From the NCBI RefSeq assembly GCF_000568255.1, contig NZ_KK037166.1, positions 9,713,547-9,777,546 of the forward strand: DNA of 64,000 bases, written 5' to 3'. The translations under genes and the position numbers were made by a program. This DNA comes from Kutzneria sp. 744 (GTDB lineage: Bacteria > Actinomycetota > Actinomycetes > Mycobacteriales > Pseudonocardiaceae). Position 1 is the first letter of the stretch. The number at the start of each line of letters is the position of its first letter. Positions 26,045 to 35,119 of the stretch are shown here, piece after piece. Below the pieces are notes generated by a model that was not told where the DNA came from, searched no databases, and saw only the letters and a program-made list of their open reading frames with translations.

Positions 26045-26164
26045 GCGACGCCGAAGGCGGCACCATTGGCACTGTCTACTGACCTGTGGTTTCGGGCACG
26101 TAGCGTCAAGAACTCGTTCAGGTGACGCTGTCGACTTGCGCGGGGTGAATACCATGGGTCGGTG

Positions 26165-26695
26165 ATGGATGGTGTTCGGCGGGTCGTCGTCGGTGTCGAC
26201 GGCTCGGTCGGCAGCTTGCAGGCGCTGCGACGGGCGGTGACCGAGGCGCGGATGCGCGCGGTCCCGCTCGTCGTCGTGATCGCGTGGAGTGCGCCCGGCG
26301 GCGAGGCCACCTACCGGCGCACGCTCGACGTGCAGCTCAAACGGTTGTGGGAGCAGGGCGCCTGGGAGCGGCTGGCCGCGGCGTGGGACGAGGCACTGGG
26401 CGGTGTCCCCGACGACGTTGAAGTGCAGCAGATGGCGGTGCGGGCCGACGCCGGCAAGGCGTTGGTGTGCATCGCGGACGACGAGAACGACCTGCTGGTG
26501 GTCGGGGCGGGACGGCGGAACCTGTTGCGCCGCGCCCTGATTCCGTCGGTGCCGAGGTACTGCGCCGCCCACGCGAAGTGCACGGTGCTGCTCGTTCCGC
26601 CGTCTCCGCTGGCCCAGCAGATGTATCACGGCGTGCTGCCGCGGCTGCTGCGCCGCAAGCGCGCCGTGAACGATCTCGTCGGCCACGGCGGATGA
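26165..26695 (+). CDS. universal stress protein (UspA domain)
   Basis: 176 aa, one Usp domain. VRRVVVGVDGSVGSLQALRR is the first strand with the Asp that contacts ATP. The C-terminal nucleotide loop G-2X-G-9X-G-(S/T) is degenerate: DLLVVGAGRRNLLRRALIPS, PRYCAAHAKCTVLLVP. The loop lacks the standard spacing, so ATP binding is uncertain. An extra C-terminal tail of about 30 residues (LAQQMYHGVLPRLLRRKRAV) is basic. The 3' end overlaps the convergent membrane-protein gene by about 70 bp. A GTG three bases upstream is an alternative start. Confidence 0.8.
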   Translation: MDGVRRVVVGVDGSVGSLQALRRAVTEARMRAVPLVVVIAWSAPGGEATYRRTLDVQLKRLWEQGAWERLAAAWDEALGGVPDDVEVQQMAVRADAGKALVCIADDENDLLVVGAGRRNLLRRALIPSVPRYCAAHAKCTVLLVPPSPLAQQMYHGVLPRLLRRKRAVNDLVGHGG

Positions 26696-27075
26696 GCCGA
26701 CAGCCACGGGGCCAGCTGTAGGACGCCGAAGAGCACCTCGACGGCGAAGAATCCCCACAGCAGCCCCGTGGCGCCGTGCACGGCGGCGTACGCCTCCCAG
26801 ATCGCGAACAACATCCGCGCCACGCCGTCGTACAGGCCGAGGACCGGGTGCGGGTCGATCAGGCGCAAGACGGCCCACACCACCACGATCGACCCCATCA
26901 GGTCGGCGTACATGGTCGCCGTGGGGTCGGTGGCGGGCATCGCGCCGAGACCGAGCGCGAGGCCGACGGCGGACAGCGCCTGTCGCAGCAGTTCGTAGGT
27001 CCACGGCGTGACGAACGCCGCCGTGACAACAAGGTCGTAGCCCGCGCTGACGCGGACGAGTCGTCGGTAGTTCAC
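26626..27075 (-). CDS. small membrane protein under MerR-type promoter
   Basis: 149 aa from GTG 27075. About four membrane helices: YDLVVTAAFVTPWTYELL, YADLMGSIVVVWAVLRLI, LYDGVARMLFAIWEAYAAVH, and TGLLWGFFAVEVLFGVLQLA. No transporter family was recognised. The promoter ahead of it has the 19-bp spacer typical of MerR-activated genes and the merR gene is divergent, so this is very likely the MerR target. It may handle or sense the stress that the MerR protein detects. The transcript would start within a few bases of the GTG, nearly leaderless. Its 3' end overlaps the universal stress gene. Confidence 0.65.
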   Translation of the reverse strand: MNYRRLVRVSAGYDLVVTAAFVTPWTYELLRQALSAVGLALGLGAMPATDPTATMYADLMGSIVVVWAVLRLIDPHPVLGLYDGVARMLFAIWEAYAAVHGATGLLWGFFAVEVLFGVLQLAPWLSAHPPWPTRSFTARLRRSSRGSTP

Positions 27076-27084
27076 GGTTGGCGA

Positions 27085-27115
27085 CGCTAAACCGTGGAGT
27101 ACGCTTCAAGGTCAA
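27085..27115 (-). promoter_or_regulatory. MerR-type promoter with 19-bp spacer
   Basis: Read on the minus strand: -35 TTGACC (27115-27110), 19 bp containing the dyad CTTGAAGCGTACTCCACGG, then -10 TTAGCG (27090-27085). An overlong 19-bp spacer with a dyad inside is the signature of promoters that MerR-family activators realign. It points at the membrane protein gene at 27075. Confidence 0.75.
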
Positions 27116-27138
27116 GTCCACGGACCGACGGAGTCACC

Positions 27139-27522
27139 ATGCGCATCGGGGAACTGGCCGTGCGGACCGGCATGAGCCGGGACGCGATCCGGTTCTACGA
27201 GAAGATCGGCCTGGTCGCCGGGCGGCGGCTCGGCAACGGTTACCGCGACTTTCCGCCCGAGACGGTGCCGTGGCTGCACTACGTGCGCACCGCACAGCGG
27301 CTCGGCTTCTCACTCGGCGAGATCGCCGACAATCTCGCGGAGCTGAGGGACGTCCCCGACTCGGCCGCGGCGCTGTCGGCGCTGTTCGCCGACAAGATCC
27401 AGGTCATCGACGCGCGGATGGCCGAACTCGCCGCCGTGCGCGCCGATCTCGCGGCGCGCGTGGACACCGGCTGCCCGCTGCGGCCTACTCCTCCGGCTGC
27501 CACCGGTACTGCCGGAGATTGA
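27139..27522 (+). CDS. MerR-family transcriptional regulator
   Basis: 127 aa. MerR helix-turn-helix MRIGELAVRTGMSRDAIRFY, EKIGLV, wing GYRDFPPETVPWLHYVRTAQ, RLGFSLGEIADNL, then a dimerisation helix (FADKIQVIDARMAELAAVRA) and a short C-terminus with one Cys (DTGCPLRP). A single terminal Cys, without the two-Cys loop of metal sensors, leaves the effector open. ATG 27139 gives the standard MerR N-terminus. The 3' end overlaps the convergent alkyltransferase-like gene by 38 bp. Confidence 0.9.
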   Translation: MRIGELAVRTGMSRDAIRFYEKIGLVAGRRLGNGYRDFPPETVPWLHYVRTAQRLGFSLGEIADNLAELRDVPDSAAALSALFADKIQVIDARMAELAAVRADLAARVDTGCPLRPTPPAATGTAGD

Positions 27523-27778
27523 CCCGCTGGCCGTCAGCCAACACACCCTCGGCCCGCAGCCGCGCCAGCTGCTCGTGCGCGATGTGCGGCGAGGGCGTGC
27601 CGTTGGCCCGCAGGATCCGGTGCCAGGGCAGGTCGTGGCCGTCCTCGGACAGCAGCGCCCCCACCATGCGCGGGCTGGGCGCGCCGACCATGGCCGCGAT
27701 GTCGCCGTAGGTCGACACCTTTCCCGGCGGCACATCCCTGATCGCTTCCCGCATCCGCTCGTGCAATGCCTCGTCCAT
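27485..27778 (-). CDS. alkyltransferase-like protein (ATL, MGMT family)
   Basis: 97 aa, the size of the DNA-binding domain of O6-methylguanine-DNA methyltransferase. It has VPPGKVSTYGDIAAMVGAPS, PRMVGALLS and, at the active site, LPWHRILRANG. The methyl-accepting Cys of PCHR is replaced by Trp (PWHR), which defines ATL proteins. These bind O6-alkylguanine without repairing it and hand the lesion to nucleotide excision repair. Monocistronic, convergent with and overlapping merR. Confidence 0.9.
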   Translation of the reverse strand: MDEALHERMREAIRDVPPGKVSTYGDIAAMVGAPSPRMVGALLSEDGHDLPWHRILRANGTPSPHIAHEQLARLRAEGVLADGQRVNLRQYRWQPEE

Positions 27779-27865
27779 GTGCCGATTATGCCCGCCCGGT
27801 GACAGCTTCTTGACCGTTCCCCACGGCGACGTCCTGGGCGCGTCGGCGTGGCTAACGTCGCGGGC

Positions 27866-29308
27866 ATGCGACGAAGCATCACGGCCGCGGCGATGTCCGC
27901 GGCACTCAGCATCGGGGTCGCCGCCCCGGCGTTCGCCAATCCCACGCCGGGGGCCGACCACCTGGGCGACCGGGTGTTCACGAACCTGGGCAACGGCGGT
28001 TACGACGTCGGGCACTACGACGTCGCCTTCGACTACCGGCCGGGCACGCCGCTGATGGACTCGGCGGTGCGGATCGACGCGACGGCGACGCAGGACCTGT
28101 CGTCCTTCAGCCTGGACTCCACCGTCCGCAAGCTCAATTCGGTCCGGGTGGACGGCCGGCCCGCCCAGTTCCGGACACAGGACAGCACCGAGAAGCTGTA
28201 TGTCACGCCGGATCGTCCGCTGGCCAAGGGAAAGCGGTTCGCGGTGGAGATCTCCTACGTCTCCGACCGCACCTACGACCCGGTGTCGCCGGCCCCGGCC
28301 GATCCGCGGAACGTGCACTGGTTCGAGAAGCCGGACGGGTTCGTCACCTTCGCCCAGCCGGACCGGGCGCACGAGTTCTTCCCCGGCAACGACCATCCCA
28401 GCGACAAGGCCACGATCACCTCGCACATCACGGTTCCCAGCGACGTGCAGGCCGTGTCCAACGGCACCCTGAGGGACAAGAAGACCGAGGGCGGCCGCAC
28501 CACCTACACGTTCGGCACCAGGGACCCGATTCCCACCGACACGGCGGTGTTCGCGGTCGGCCACTTCACCGAGCTCGACGCCAAGGGGCCGAACGGCCTG
28601 CCGCTGCGCAGCTCCGTGGCCACGGCCCAGGCCGACGCCAGCAAGGCCTTCGTGGACGACATCCCGAGCCAGGTCGCGTGGGTGGAGAAGCAGCTCGGGC
28701 CGTACCCCTTCGAGACCTACGGCGTGCTCGGTGTCGACGGCGGCTACTTCGCGGCCATGGAGAACGCCACGCTGTCCACGTTCGACGCCAAGTCCGGCCT
28801 GCAGGGGGACATCGCGCACACCGCGACGATGGTGCACGAGCTGGTGCACCAGTGGTTCGGCGACGCCGTGTCGGTGAACCGGTGGAGCGACGACATGTGG
28901 CTCAGCGAGGGCCACGCCAGCCTCTACAGCTTCCTCTACCAGGGCGACAAGGGTTTCCGGCCCACGGAGACCGGCCTCAAGCAGTGGTACGAGCAGGACA
29001 ACAGCTTCCGCGCCTCGGACGGCCCGCCCGGGCGGCCGAAGGACACGATCAGCGTGCTGGGCACCACCAACAGCGCCGCGCTGATGCTGTACGGCCTGCG
29101 CACCATGGTCGGCCCCGACACGTTCCAGCGCATCGAGCAGACCTTCTTCCGGCAGTTCCGCAACCGCGCGGCGTCCACACAGGACTACATCGACGTGGCG
29201 AACCGGCTCTCCGGCAAGGACTACACCGCGTACTTCAAGGACTGGCTGTACGGCGATCACACGCCGCCGATGCCCGGCCACCCGGACTGGGCGCCCGGCC
29301 AGGCGTGA
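27866..29308 (+). CDS. secreted M1-family metallopeptidase
   Basis: 480 aa with a signal peptide (about residues 1-26, ending AFAN). The N-terminal beta domain of M1 aminopeptidases is followed by the exopeptidase block GGYFAAMENATLS (GAMEN-like) and the zinc site MVHELVHQWFGDAVSV (His324, Glu325, His328), with the third ligand in WLSEGHASLYS. This is shorter than full aminopeptidase N and matches the compact secreted M1 enzymes of actinomycetes. It should trim N-terminal residues from extracellular peptides. Convergent with the M64 peptidase, with 70 bp between the stops. Confidence 0.9.
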   Translation: MRRSITAAAMSAALSIGVAAPAFANPTPGADHLGDRVFTNLGNGGYDVGHYDVAFDYRPGTPLMDSAVRIDATATQDLSSFSLDSTVRKLNSVRVDGRPAQFRTQDSTEKLYVTPDRPLAKGKRFAVEISYVSDRTYDPVSPAPADPRNVHWFEKPDGFVTFAQPDRAHEFFPGNDHPSDKATITSHITVPSDVQAVSNGTLRDKKTEGGRTTYTFGTRDPIPTDTAVFAVGHFTELDAKGPNGLPLRSSVATAQADASKAFVDDIPSQVAWVEKQLGPYPFETYGVLGVDGGYFAAMENATLSTFDAKSGLQGDIAHTATMVHELVHQWFGDAVSVNRWSDDMWLSEGHASLYSFLYQGDKGFRPTETGLKQWYEQDNSFRASDGPPGRPKDTISVLGTTNSAALMLYGLRTMVGPDTFQRIEQTFFRQFRNRAASTQDYIDVANRLSGKDYTAYFKDWLYGDHTPPMPGHPDWAPGQA

Positions 29309-29378
29309 TGAGAGGACATGCGCCGCCCGAACAGTCTTCGTCTACAAGTAATTTTATAAAAGGGGTTAATGGATTGAT

Positions 29379-31544
29379 CTAAAGAGAGACCCTGGGGTCC
29401 TTGCGTCCGAGCACGCCGAGGGTATGAAACTCAGTCGAGACGCTGAGCGCGCCGGTGACGCTGCCGCCGACGATCGTCAGGTCCTGCGCGGTGCCGACGA
29501 TGCTCGCCGCCCCGCGCACGGTGGTGTCCAGCAGTTCGACCGCGTTGGCTGCGGTCGCGGTGACGCCACCGGTGATCGTCGAACTCGTGGCTACGAGCGA
29601 AGCACCCGGCTGCACCACGATCGCGCCGTTCAGCTGGGCGTGGTCGAGGCACGTGACGCCGTCTCGGACCACCAGTGCACCGTCGTGGCGGCCGGTGATC
29701 GTCGTCGTGCAGGCCGGCGGCGCCGGCAACAGGTTCACCTGGAAGCTCTTGGCCGCCGCGGTGTTGCCGGCCGCGTCCGTGGTCCGGTACTCGATGGTGT
29801 GCTGGCCGTAGCTCGGCGTGGCATCGTCCCAAGGGGACAGTCGTGGCTTGCCCAGCTTCCCGTAGACGAGATGGTCGATCTCGGTGCCGCTCGGCGTGAA
29901 GTGCCACGGCTGGCTGGAGTCGGTCGGCCAACCGAAGTAGTTGAACCAGCCGTCCCCGTCGGTGCGGAACTCGCTGACCAGGGAGCCGGTGCGGTCGTCG
30001 GCCGCGGTCAGCTTCATGGTGAACGGTCCATTGTAGACGTACTCATTGGTGCCGTCGGCCCTGTGCACGGTGACCAGCGAGTCCGACAGCTTGTAGTCGG
30101 TGGACGGGTCGGTCGCGTCGACGGTCCAGCTGCGGGTCTTGCCGCCGACCTTCGCGGTGACCGTGTGCGAGCCGGTCAGCTTGAGGCCCTTGAGATCCAC
30201 GTCGTTGGCCGTGGTCGGCAGCGCCTTGCCGTCCAGCGCCCACTGCACTGGCACGACCTGGTTGGTCGGGTGGGTGGTGTCGGCGAAGATGACCTCGTCC
30301 CCGCCGAGCGGGCGGTCCGTCTCGGTGGTGTCCGCGAAGTCCAGCGCCGTGGTCGTCGGCGGCGTTTTCACCGCGGTGTGGACGTTCCAGCTGCGGGTGG
30401 CGGTCAACGCCTGGCGGATCGCCGGGTCCCGCACGAAATCGGTCGGGTCGGCGACGGTCGCCGTCACCTTGTGCTTGCCCGCCTTGAGGTTCAGCTGGCG
30501 CAGGTCCAGCTGCTGTCCGTTCGTGGCGAGCGCCTTGCCGTCCACGGTCCAGGTGATCGTCAGCTGGTGGCTGTTCGGGTGCATGGGCACCACCCACACC
30601 ACCCGGTCCGCGCCGATCGTCTTCGTGGTCGGCGTCGAGTCCTGGACGATGCTGGTCTTGGCCGAGATCGACTTGACCATGTCCTCGCGGCCGACCTGGT
30701 CGTAGTAGTAGCCCAGCGTCTTCATGATCGAGTGCGCGCTCGGGCGCCACACGCCCGTGCCGCTGTACATGCCGGACTCGTAGCGGCCGATCGTGCCGCC
30801 GGACTCGCTCGGCTCGCCCAGCCAGCGCCACCACTTCTTCTGCTGCTGGGTCATCTGCTGCTCGGTCAGCAGCGTGTGGTGCACCGAGTCCGGCTCGCCG
30901 TCGGTGTACGCGTCGCCGCGCACGCCCCGGGCGTAGTAGTCGTACTCGTCCTGGAGTCCGCCCAGCGAATGGCCCAGCTCGTGCGGCGTGATCAGCGACG
31001 ACATCGCGTTGCCGCCCGAGGCCGTCGCGTACGTGCCGCCGACGCCGCCGTACGTCGTGCTGTTGGCGATGGCCAGGATCTGCCGGTTGGACGCGGTCGT
31101 GCCCGGCACCAGGTTGGCGTAGGTGGTGGCGGCGCTGTCGTCCAGCACCAGCGCGCGCTGCACGCCCTGCGGGTCGCAGCCTTCCCAGAACGCCATGTGC
31201 AGCGGCGTGTTCCGCTTGGGCGAGGTCAGGTCCGGGTCGCAGCTCACGCCCGACTCCGGCGACGGGATCTCCACCGAGTACACGTTCATGTAGTTGCGGT
31301 ACGACTTGTACGGCTCGATCGTGAACAGCACGTTCATGTGCTTGTCCACGTCCGCGCGGAACTTCGGCATGTCCGCCGCTGTGTAGCCGTCGCCGAGGAT
31401 CACCAGGTTGAAGCGCTTCGCCGGGTCGCCCGTCACCCGGATCGGCACCACCGTCGCAGCGGCCGTGTCCGCCTGTGCCGTGATCGGCAGCGGCAGGAGG
31501 GCCAACGCCGACACCATGCCGGCAATGAGGATTCGTCTCAACAC
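29379..31544 (-). CDS. secreted M64-family metallopeptidase with altered C-terminus
   Basis: 721 aa from GTG 31544 (an upstream start at 31580 is possible). Signal peptide, then NLVILGDGYTAADMPKFRAD and the zinc site TPHELGHSLGGLQDEYDYY near residue 188, the M64 (IgA1-peptidase-like) signature. Two or three Ig-like beta domains and a right-handed beta-solenoid-like region (GRHDGALVVRDGVTC, ASSTITGGVTAT) follow. The last about 20 residues (TEFHTLGVLGRKDPRVSL) do not continue the repeat pattern, and the DNA just past them (29340-29395) is AT-rich, so the natural C-terminus may be lost. The IS1634-like element sits 77 bp upstream and may have displaced the promoter. Confidence 0.8.
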   Translation of the reverse strand: MLRRILIAGMVSALALLPLPITAQADTAAATVVPIRVTGDPAKRFNLVILGDGYTAADMPKFRADVDKHMNVLFTIEPYKSYRNYMNVYSVEIPSPESGVSCDPDLTSPKRNTPLHMAFWEGCDPQGVQRALVLDDSAATTYANLVPGTTASNRQILAIANSTTYGGVGGTYATASGGNAMSSLITPHELGHSLGGLQDEYDYYARGVRGDAYTDGEPDSVHHTLLTEQQMTQQQKKWWRWLGEPSESGGTIGRYESGMYSGTGVWRPSAHSIMKTLGYYYDQVGREDMVKSISAKTSIVQDSTPTTKTIGADRVVWVVPMHPNSHQLTITWTVDGKALATNGQQLDLRQLNLKAGKHKVTATVADPTDFVRDPAIRQALTATRSWNVHTAVKTPPTTTALDFADTTETDRPLGGDEVIFADTTHPTNQVVPVQWALDGKALPTTANDVDLKGLKLTGSHTVTAKVGGKTRSWTVDATDPSTDYKLSDSLVTVHRADGTNEYVYNGPFTMKLTAADDRTGSLVSEFRTDGDGWFNYFGWPTDSSQPWHFTPSGTEIDHLVYGKLGKPRLSPWDDATPSYGQHTIEYRTTDAAGNTAAAKSFQVNLLPAPPACTTTITGRHDGALVVRDGVTCLDHAQLNGAIVVQPGASLVATSSTITGGVTATAANAVELLDTTVRGAASIVGTAQDLTIVGGSVTGALSVSTEFHTLGVLGRKDPRVSL

Positions 31545-31620
31545 CGGCCTGACGCTAGGAACCGGCCATTCCGCCCGCAAGGGGCCGAAAGTCGGCTTGT
31601 TTCAACGGATTTCCCGCTAG

Positions 31621-33388
31621 TCCCGTCTTCCGCACATGGACACAGGTGAGTTGATCACGCGGGCCGGTGTCCGCTCGGTCAAGGGCTCTGCCAGGGTGTT
31701 CAGTCGTGGATCAACGTGCACGACGACGGGCTCGCTATGTCGCGGCGAGTGTGGAGAAAACACTGGGCGCGCTGCCGGTGATCGCCGATTACTGTCGCCG
31801 TCTGGACCTGGCCGGGATCATCGACCGCGCCTGCCCGGTGCGTGATCTCGCACTCCTGACCCACGGACAGGTGATCGAAGCGCTGGTCGCGAACCGACTG
31901 ACCTCACCAGCACCACTGGTCCGGGTGACCGACTGGGCCCGCGAGCACGCGGTCGAGGAGGTCTTCGGCATCGAGCCCACGCTGCTCAACGACGACCGGA
32001 TCGGCCGGGCGTTGGACGCGATCGCCCCCGAACTCGATCACATCGTCGGGTCCGTTGGCGCACAAGCGATCTCGATGTTCGGGCTGGACACATCCCGGCT
32101 TCATTGGGACATGACCTCGATCTCGCTGTACGGCGCCTACGACCAGGCCGACACCGACCACCCGGCGCCGAAGTTCGGGCACCCCAAAGACCGCCGCCCC
32201 GACCTGAAGCAGATCCAGGCCGGGCTGGCGGTCACCGGCGATGGTGGTGTGCCGGTGTTCCACCGGGCCTACGACGGTGGCGCGGGCGAAGTCGCCCAGG
32301 TGGTGGGCGCGATGAGCGCGCTGCAGACTATGGCCAGACCCCGAGAGTTCCTGCTGGTCGGGGACTCCAAGCTGGTGTCCTACGCCAATGTCTCGGCGAT
32401 GATCGCCTCCGGTGTCGGGTTCGTCGCGCCCGCGTCGAAGGCCTACACGCCGGCCGCGACGCTGGCCGCGCTGGACCTCGACTCGGCCGCCGAGGTGGAC
32501 TACGTCGCCGAACGGGACGCGGGCAAACCAGCCGCCGACCGTGGCCGCTGGCGAGTCACCGAGGACACGATGACGCTGGCGGGCAAACGCAAGCGTGACC
32601 CGGTGCTCACGCTGCGGCGGGTGTTCGTGCACTCCACCGCCCGAGCCCGCGCCGCGGCCACCGCGCGGGCCCGCAAACTCGACCGTGCTCGCGACGATCT
32701 GGACCGGCTGGTCCGGGGCCTGGGCTCCCGGCATTACCCCGACGAGAAGGCGGTGACCGCCCGGATCGCCGCGATCGCGGCCGCCCGCCGGGTCACTGCC
32801 TACCTGCGCACCGAGACCGGCACCGATCCTGCCACCGGCAAACCCATCCTGCGCTGGTGGTTCGACCACGCGGCGCTGGATGCCGAGACCGCCACCGACG
32901 GCTGGTACGCGCTGCTGACCAACCTGCCCGCCGACGTCGACCCGGCCGAGATCCTGATCCGCTACAAAGGCCAGGAGGTTGTGGAACGCCGCTACGGCGC
33001 CGTCAAAGGCCCCCTGGCAGTGGCACCGCTGTTCGTGAAGAACAACCGGCGCATCGCTGCCCTGATCACCGTGATCTGCCTGGCACTGCTGATCTTCTGT
33101 CTGATCGAACGTCAAGTCCGGCAGGCGATCGCCCCGCACATCACGCTCGACGGCCTCTACGCGGGCAGACCCGCCAAGCCCACCGGGCGGCTGATTTTCG
33201 AAGCGCTCGCCCGGCTTCGCCTGATTCCCGCTGTCAACGGGCAACCACCAGGGATTCCGCAACCACCCCCGCTACAAGCCAGGCTCCTGGACCTACTCGG
33301 TGTCGACCCCACCCAGCCGAGATGATCAAATAACATCCCACTCGACGATCATCCCGAGTTGATCAATCCTCACGTGCGGAATACCCGG
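31621..33388 (+). mobile_element. IS1634/IS1549-like insertion sequence
   Basis: About 1.77 kb with one transposase gene. The ends are inverted repeats: left TCCCGTCTTCCGCACATG, right (reversed) CCGGGTATTCCGCACGTG, 13 of 18 matching with a perfect TTCCGCAC core. CTAG, or GCTAG, flanks both sides (31617-31620 and 33389-33392) as the probable target duplication. It is inserted between the divergent M64 and S9 peptidase genes. Everything needed for movement appears intact. Confidence 0.8.
31667..33325 (+). CDS. IS1634-family transposase
   Basis: 552 aa from GTG 31667, or 539 aa from GTG 31706. DDE-type transposase: LHWDMTSISLYGAYD (first Asp), REFLLVGDSKLVSYAN (second Asp), and a C-terminal catalytic block with YKGQEVVERRYGAVKGPLAV, where YxxxxxxER/Glu follows the usual Y-2-R/K-E layout of IS4-like enzymes. 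The tail has VKNNRRIAALITVICLALLI, common in IS1634 proteins that match long inserted beta domains. Frame intact, so the element may still be active. Confidence 0.88.
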   Translation: MSARSRALPGCSVVDQRARRRARYVAASVEKTLGALPVIADYCRRLDLAGIIDRACPVRDLALLTHGQVIEALVANRLTSPAPLVRVTDWAREHAVEEVFGIEPTLLNDDRIGRALDAIAPELDHIVGSVGAQAISMFGLDTSRLHWDMTSISLYGAYDQADTDHPAPKFGHPKDRRPDLKQIQAGLAVTGDGGVPVFHRAYDGGAGEVAQVVGAMSALQTMARPREFLLVGDSKLVSYANVSAMIASGVGFVAPASKAYTPAATLAALDLDSAAEVDYVAERDAGKPAADRGRWRVTEDTMTLAGKRKRDPVLTLRRVFVHSTARARAAATARARKLDRARDDLDRLVRGLGSRHYPDEKAVTARIAAIAAARRVTAYLRTETGTDPATGKPILRWWFDHAALDAETATDGWYALLTNLPADVDPAEILIRYKGQEVVERRYGAVKGPLAVAPLFVKNNRRIAALITVICLALLIFCLIERQVRQAIAPHITLDGLYAGRPAKPTGRLIFEALARLRLIPAVNGQPPGIPQPPPLQARLLDLLGVDPTQPR

Positions 33389-33403
33389 CTAGTGTCAGCG
33401 ATC

Positions 33404-35119
33404 GTGCTGACCGCCGAGATGATCGTCGACGCGCCGGACGCGGCCGTTCCCCGGGTGTCGCCGGACGGGCGGTGGGTGGCCTACGAGCTGCGGCCGGCCG
33501 GCGAGGTGTGGCTGGGCGGCGTGGACAGCCCGCCCCGGTTCCTGACCATGGGCGCGAACCCGCGCTGGGCCGGGGATTCGGTCTACGTGGTCGTCGACGG
33601 CACGTCGCTGCACCGGGTGGAGCTGACCGGATCCGCCACGGTGGTGGTCACCTGGGCGGCTGGCATCGACGACCACCTGCCGTTGGCCGAGGGCGTGCTG
33701 TTCATCGCCCCCGACTCGGTTCCCGACGGCATCGAGGTTCGGGGCGTTCCCCGGCCGTCACGGCTGCGTGTCGTCGACTCCGACGGAATCCGTGTGCTGT
33801 ACGGGGATCGGCACGTGGCCGAGGTCACCCGGCAGCCCGGCGGCGGCCCATTGGCCGTGCTCACCTGGTCCAGCCACGAGTTCGATCCGGGCTTGCTGGA
33901 GCCGGAGCTGCACGTCGTGTCGCTGGACGGCTCGGTGCGGGACCTCGGGCCGGCCGTGGCCGGCGCGCACTCACCGGTGTGGCGCCTCAAGGGGGCATGG
34001 CGGATCGCCTATCTGGCCTCGACACCGCCCGGTCTCCAGTCCGGGACCGCCGTGCACGATGTGGTGGACGGCAACGTCACTTTCGGGCTGCCGGCTTGCC
34101 CGTTCGAGCTGGTGCAGACCGAGGACGGCGACCCGTTGATGGTCGTCGCCGAGGGGCTGGACACCGCGGTGCACCGGCTCTCGGTCGGGCCGGTGTCCCG
34201 GCATACCGGACTGGTCAAGCAGGTCAGCGTCGGCGGCGATTCCCTCGCGGCGATCGTCAGCACCACGTACGAGCCGCCGAACGTGCACTTCAACGGCGTG
34301 CGGATCACCGACACCCGCCCGTGGGCCCGTGACATCGCCTGGGGCGTCCAGTCGCGGCTGTCGTATCGGGCTTCGGACGGTCTGGCGCTGGAGGGTCTGG
34401 TGGTCGTGCCGCCGACCGGGACCGGGCCGTTTCCGCTGGTCACGATCGTGCAAGGCGGTCCGTACGATCGGCACAGCGACAAGTTCTCGCTGCACTGGGC
34501 GCCGTCGGCGCAGTGGTTCGCCCTGGCCGGGTACGCCGTGTTCCTGCCCAATCCTCGCGGCGGCCAGGGCCGTGGGCACGAGTTCGCCGCGGCGGTGGCC
34601 GGTGCCGTGGGGCAGGAGGAGTGGACCGACATCCTGACCGGCATCGACCTGCTCATCGCCGACGGCGTCGCCGATCCTCAGCGGCTCGGCATCGCCGGGT
34701 GGAGCCACGGCGGCTTCATGGCCGCGTGGGCCATCGGGCACACCGACCGCTTCGCCGCCGCCGTCATGGGCGCCGGCGTCACCGACTGGGGCATGCTCGT
34801 CGGCAGCGGCGAGTACGGCCGCATCGAGGCGGCGTTGGGCGGCAGCACCGGGTGGGAGGGCGTCGGTCCCCACCGGCACGACGAGCTCAGCCCCATCTCG
34901 TACGCCTCGGCCGTGCGGACTCCCGTGCTCATCGTACACGGCGCCGCCGACACCAACGTGCCGCTGGCCCAGTCCGAGTACTTCCACCGGGCCCTGCGGC
35001 ACTACGGGGCCACGCACGAGTTCGTCGTCTATCCCCGTGAGGGCCACTCGCTGCGGGAACGCGCCCACCGGCTCGATCTGCTCGACCGGATGCGGGCGTG
35101 GTTCGACCGCTGGCTCTAG
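33404..35119 (+). CDS. S9-family prolyl oligopeptidase-like peptidase
   Basis: 571 aa from GTG 33404; upstream in-frame codons lie within the IS end and are not used. The N-terminal beta-propeller domain (VPRVSPDGRWVAYE onward) is followed by an alpha/beta-hydrolase domain with Ser434 in GIAGWSHGGFMAAW, Asp in HGAADTNVPLAQS and His in YPREGHSLRER. Cytosolic, with no signal peptide. It cleaves peptides after proline or acyl groups in known relatives. The IS element lies 15 bp upstream, so its native promoter may be lost and transcription may come from the IS. Its stop codon is shared in antisense with the phosphatase gene. Confidence 0.9.
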   Translation: MLTAEMIVDAPDAAVPRVSPDGRWVAYELRPAGEVWLGGVDSPPRFLTMGANPRWAGDSVYVVVDGTSLHRVELTGSATVVVTWAAGIDDHLPLAEGVLFIAPDSVPDGIEVRGVPRPSRLRVVDSDGIRVLYGDRHVAEVTRQPGGGPLAVLTWSSHEFDPGLLEPELHVVSLDGSVRDLGPAVAGAHSPVWRLKGAWRIAYLASTPPGLQSGTAVHDVVDGNVTFGLPACPFELVQTEDGDPLMVVAEGLDTAVHRLSVGPVSRHTGLVKQVSVGGDSLAAIVSTTYEPPNVHFNGVRITDTRPWARDIAWGVQSRLSYRASDGLALEGLVVVPPTGTGPFPLVTIVQGGPYDRHSDKFSLHWAPSAQWFALAGYAVFLPNPRGGQGRGHEFAAAVAGAVGQEEWTDILTGIDLLIADGVADPQRLGIAGWSHGGFMAAWAIGHTDRFAAAVMGAGVTDWGMLVGSGEYGRIEAALGGSTGWEGVGPHRHDELSPISYASAVRTPVLIVHGAADTNVPLAQSEYFHRALRHYGATHEFVVYPREGHSLRERAHRLDLLDRMRAWFDRWL

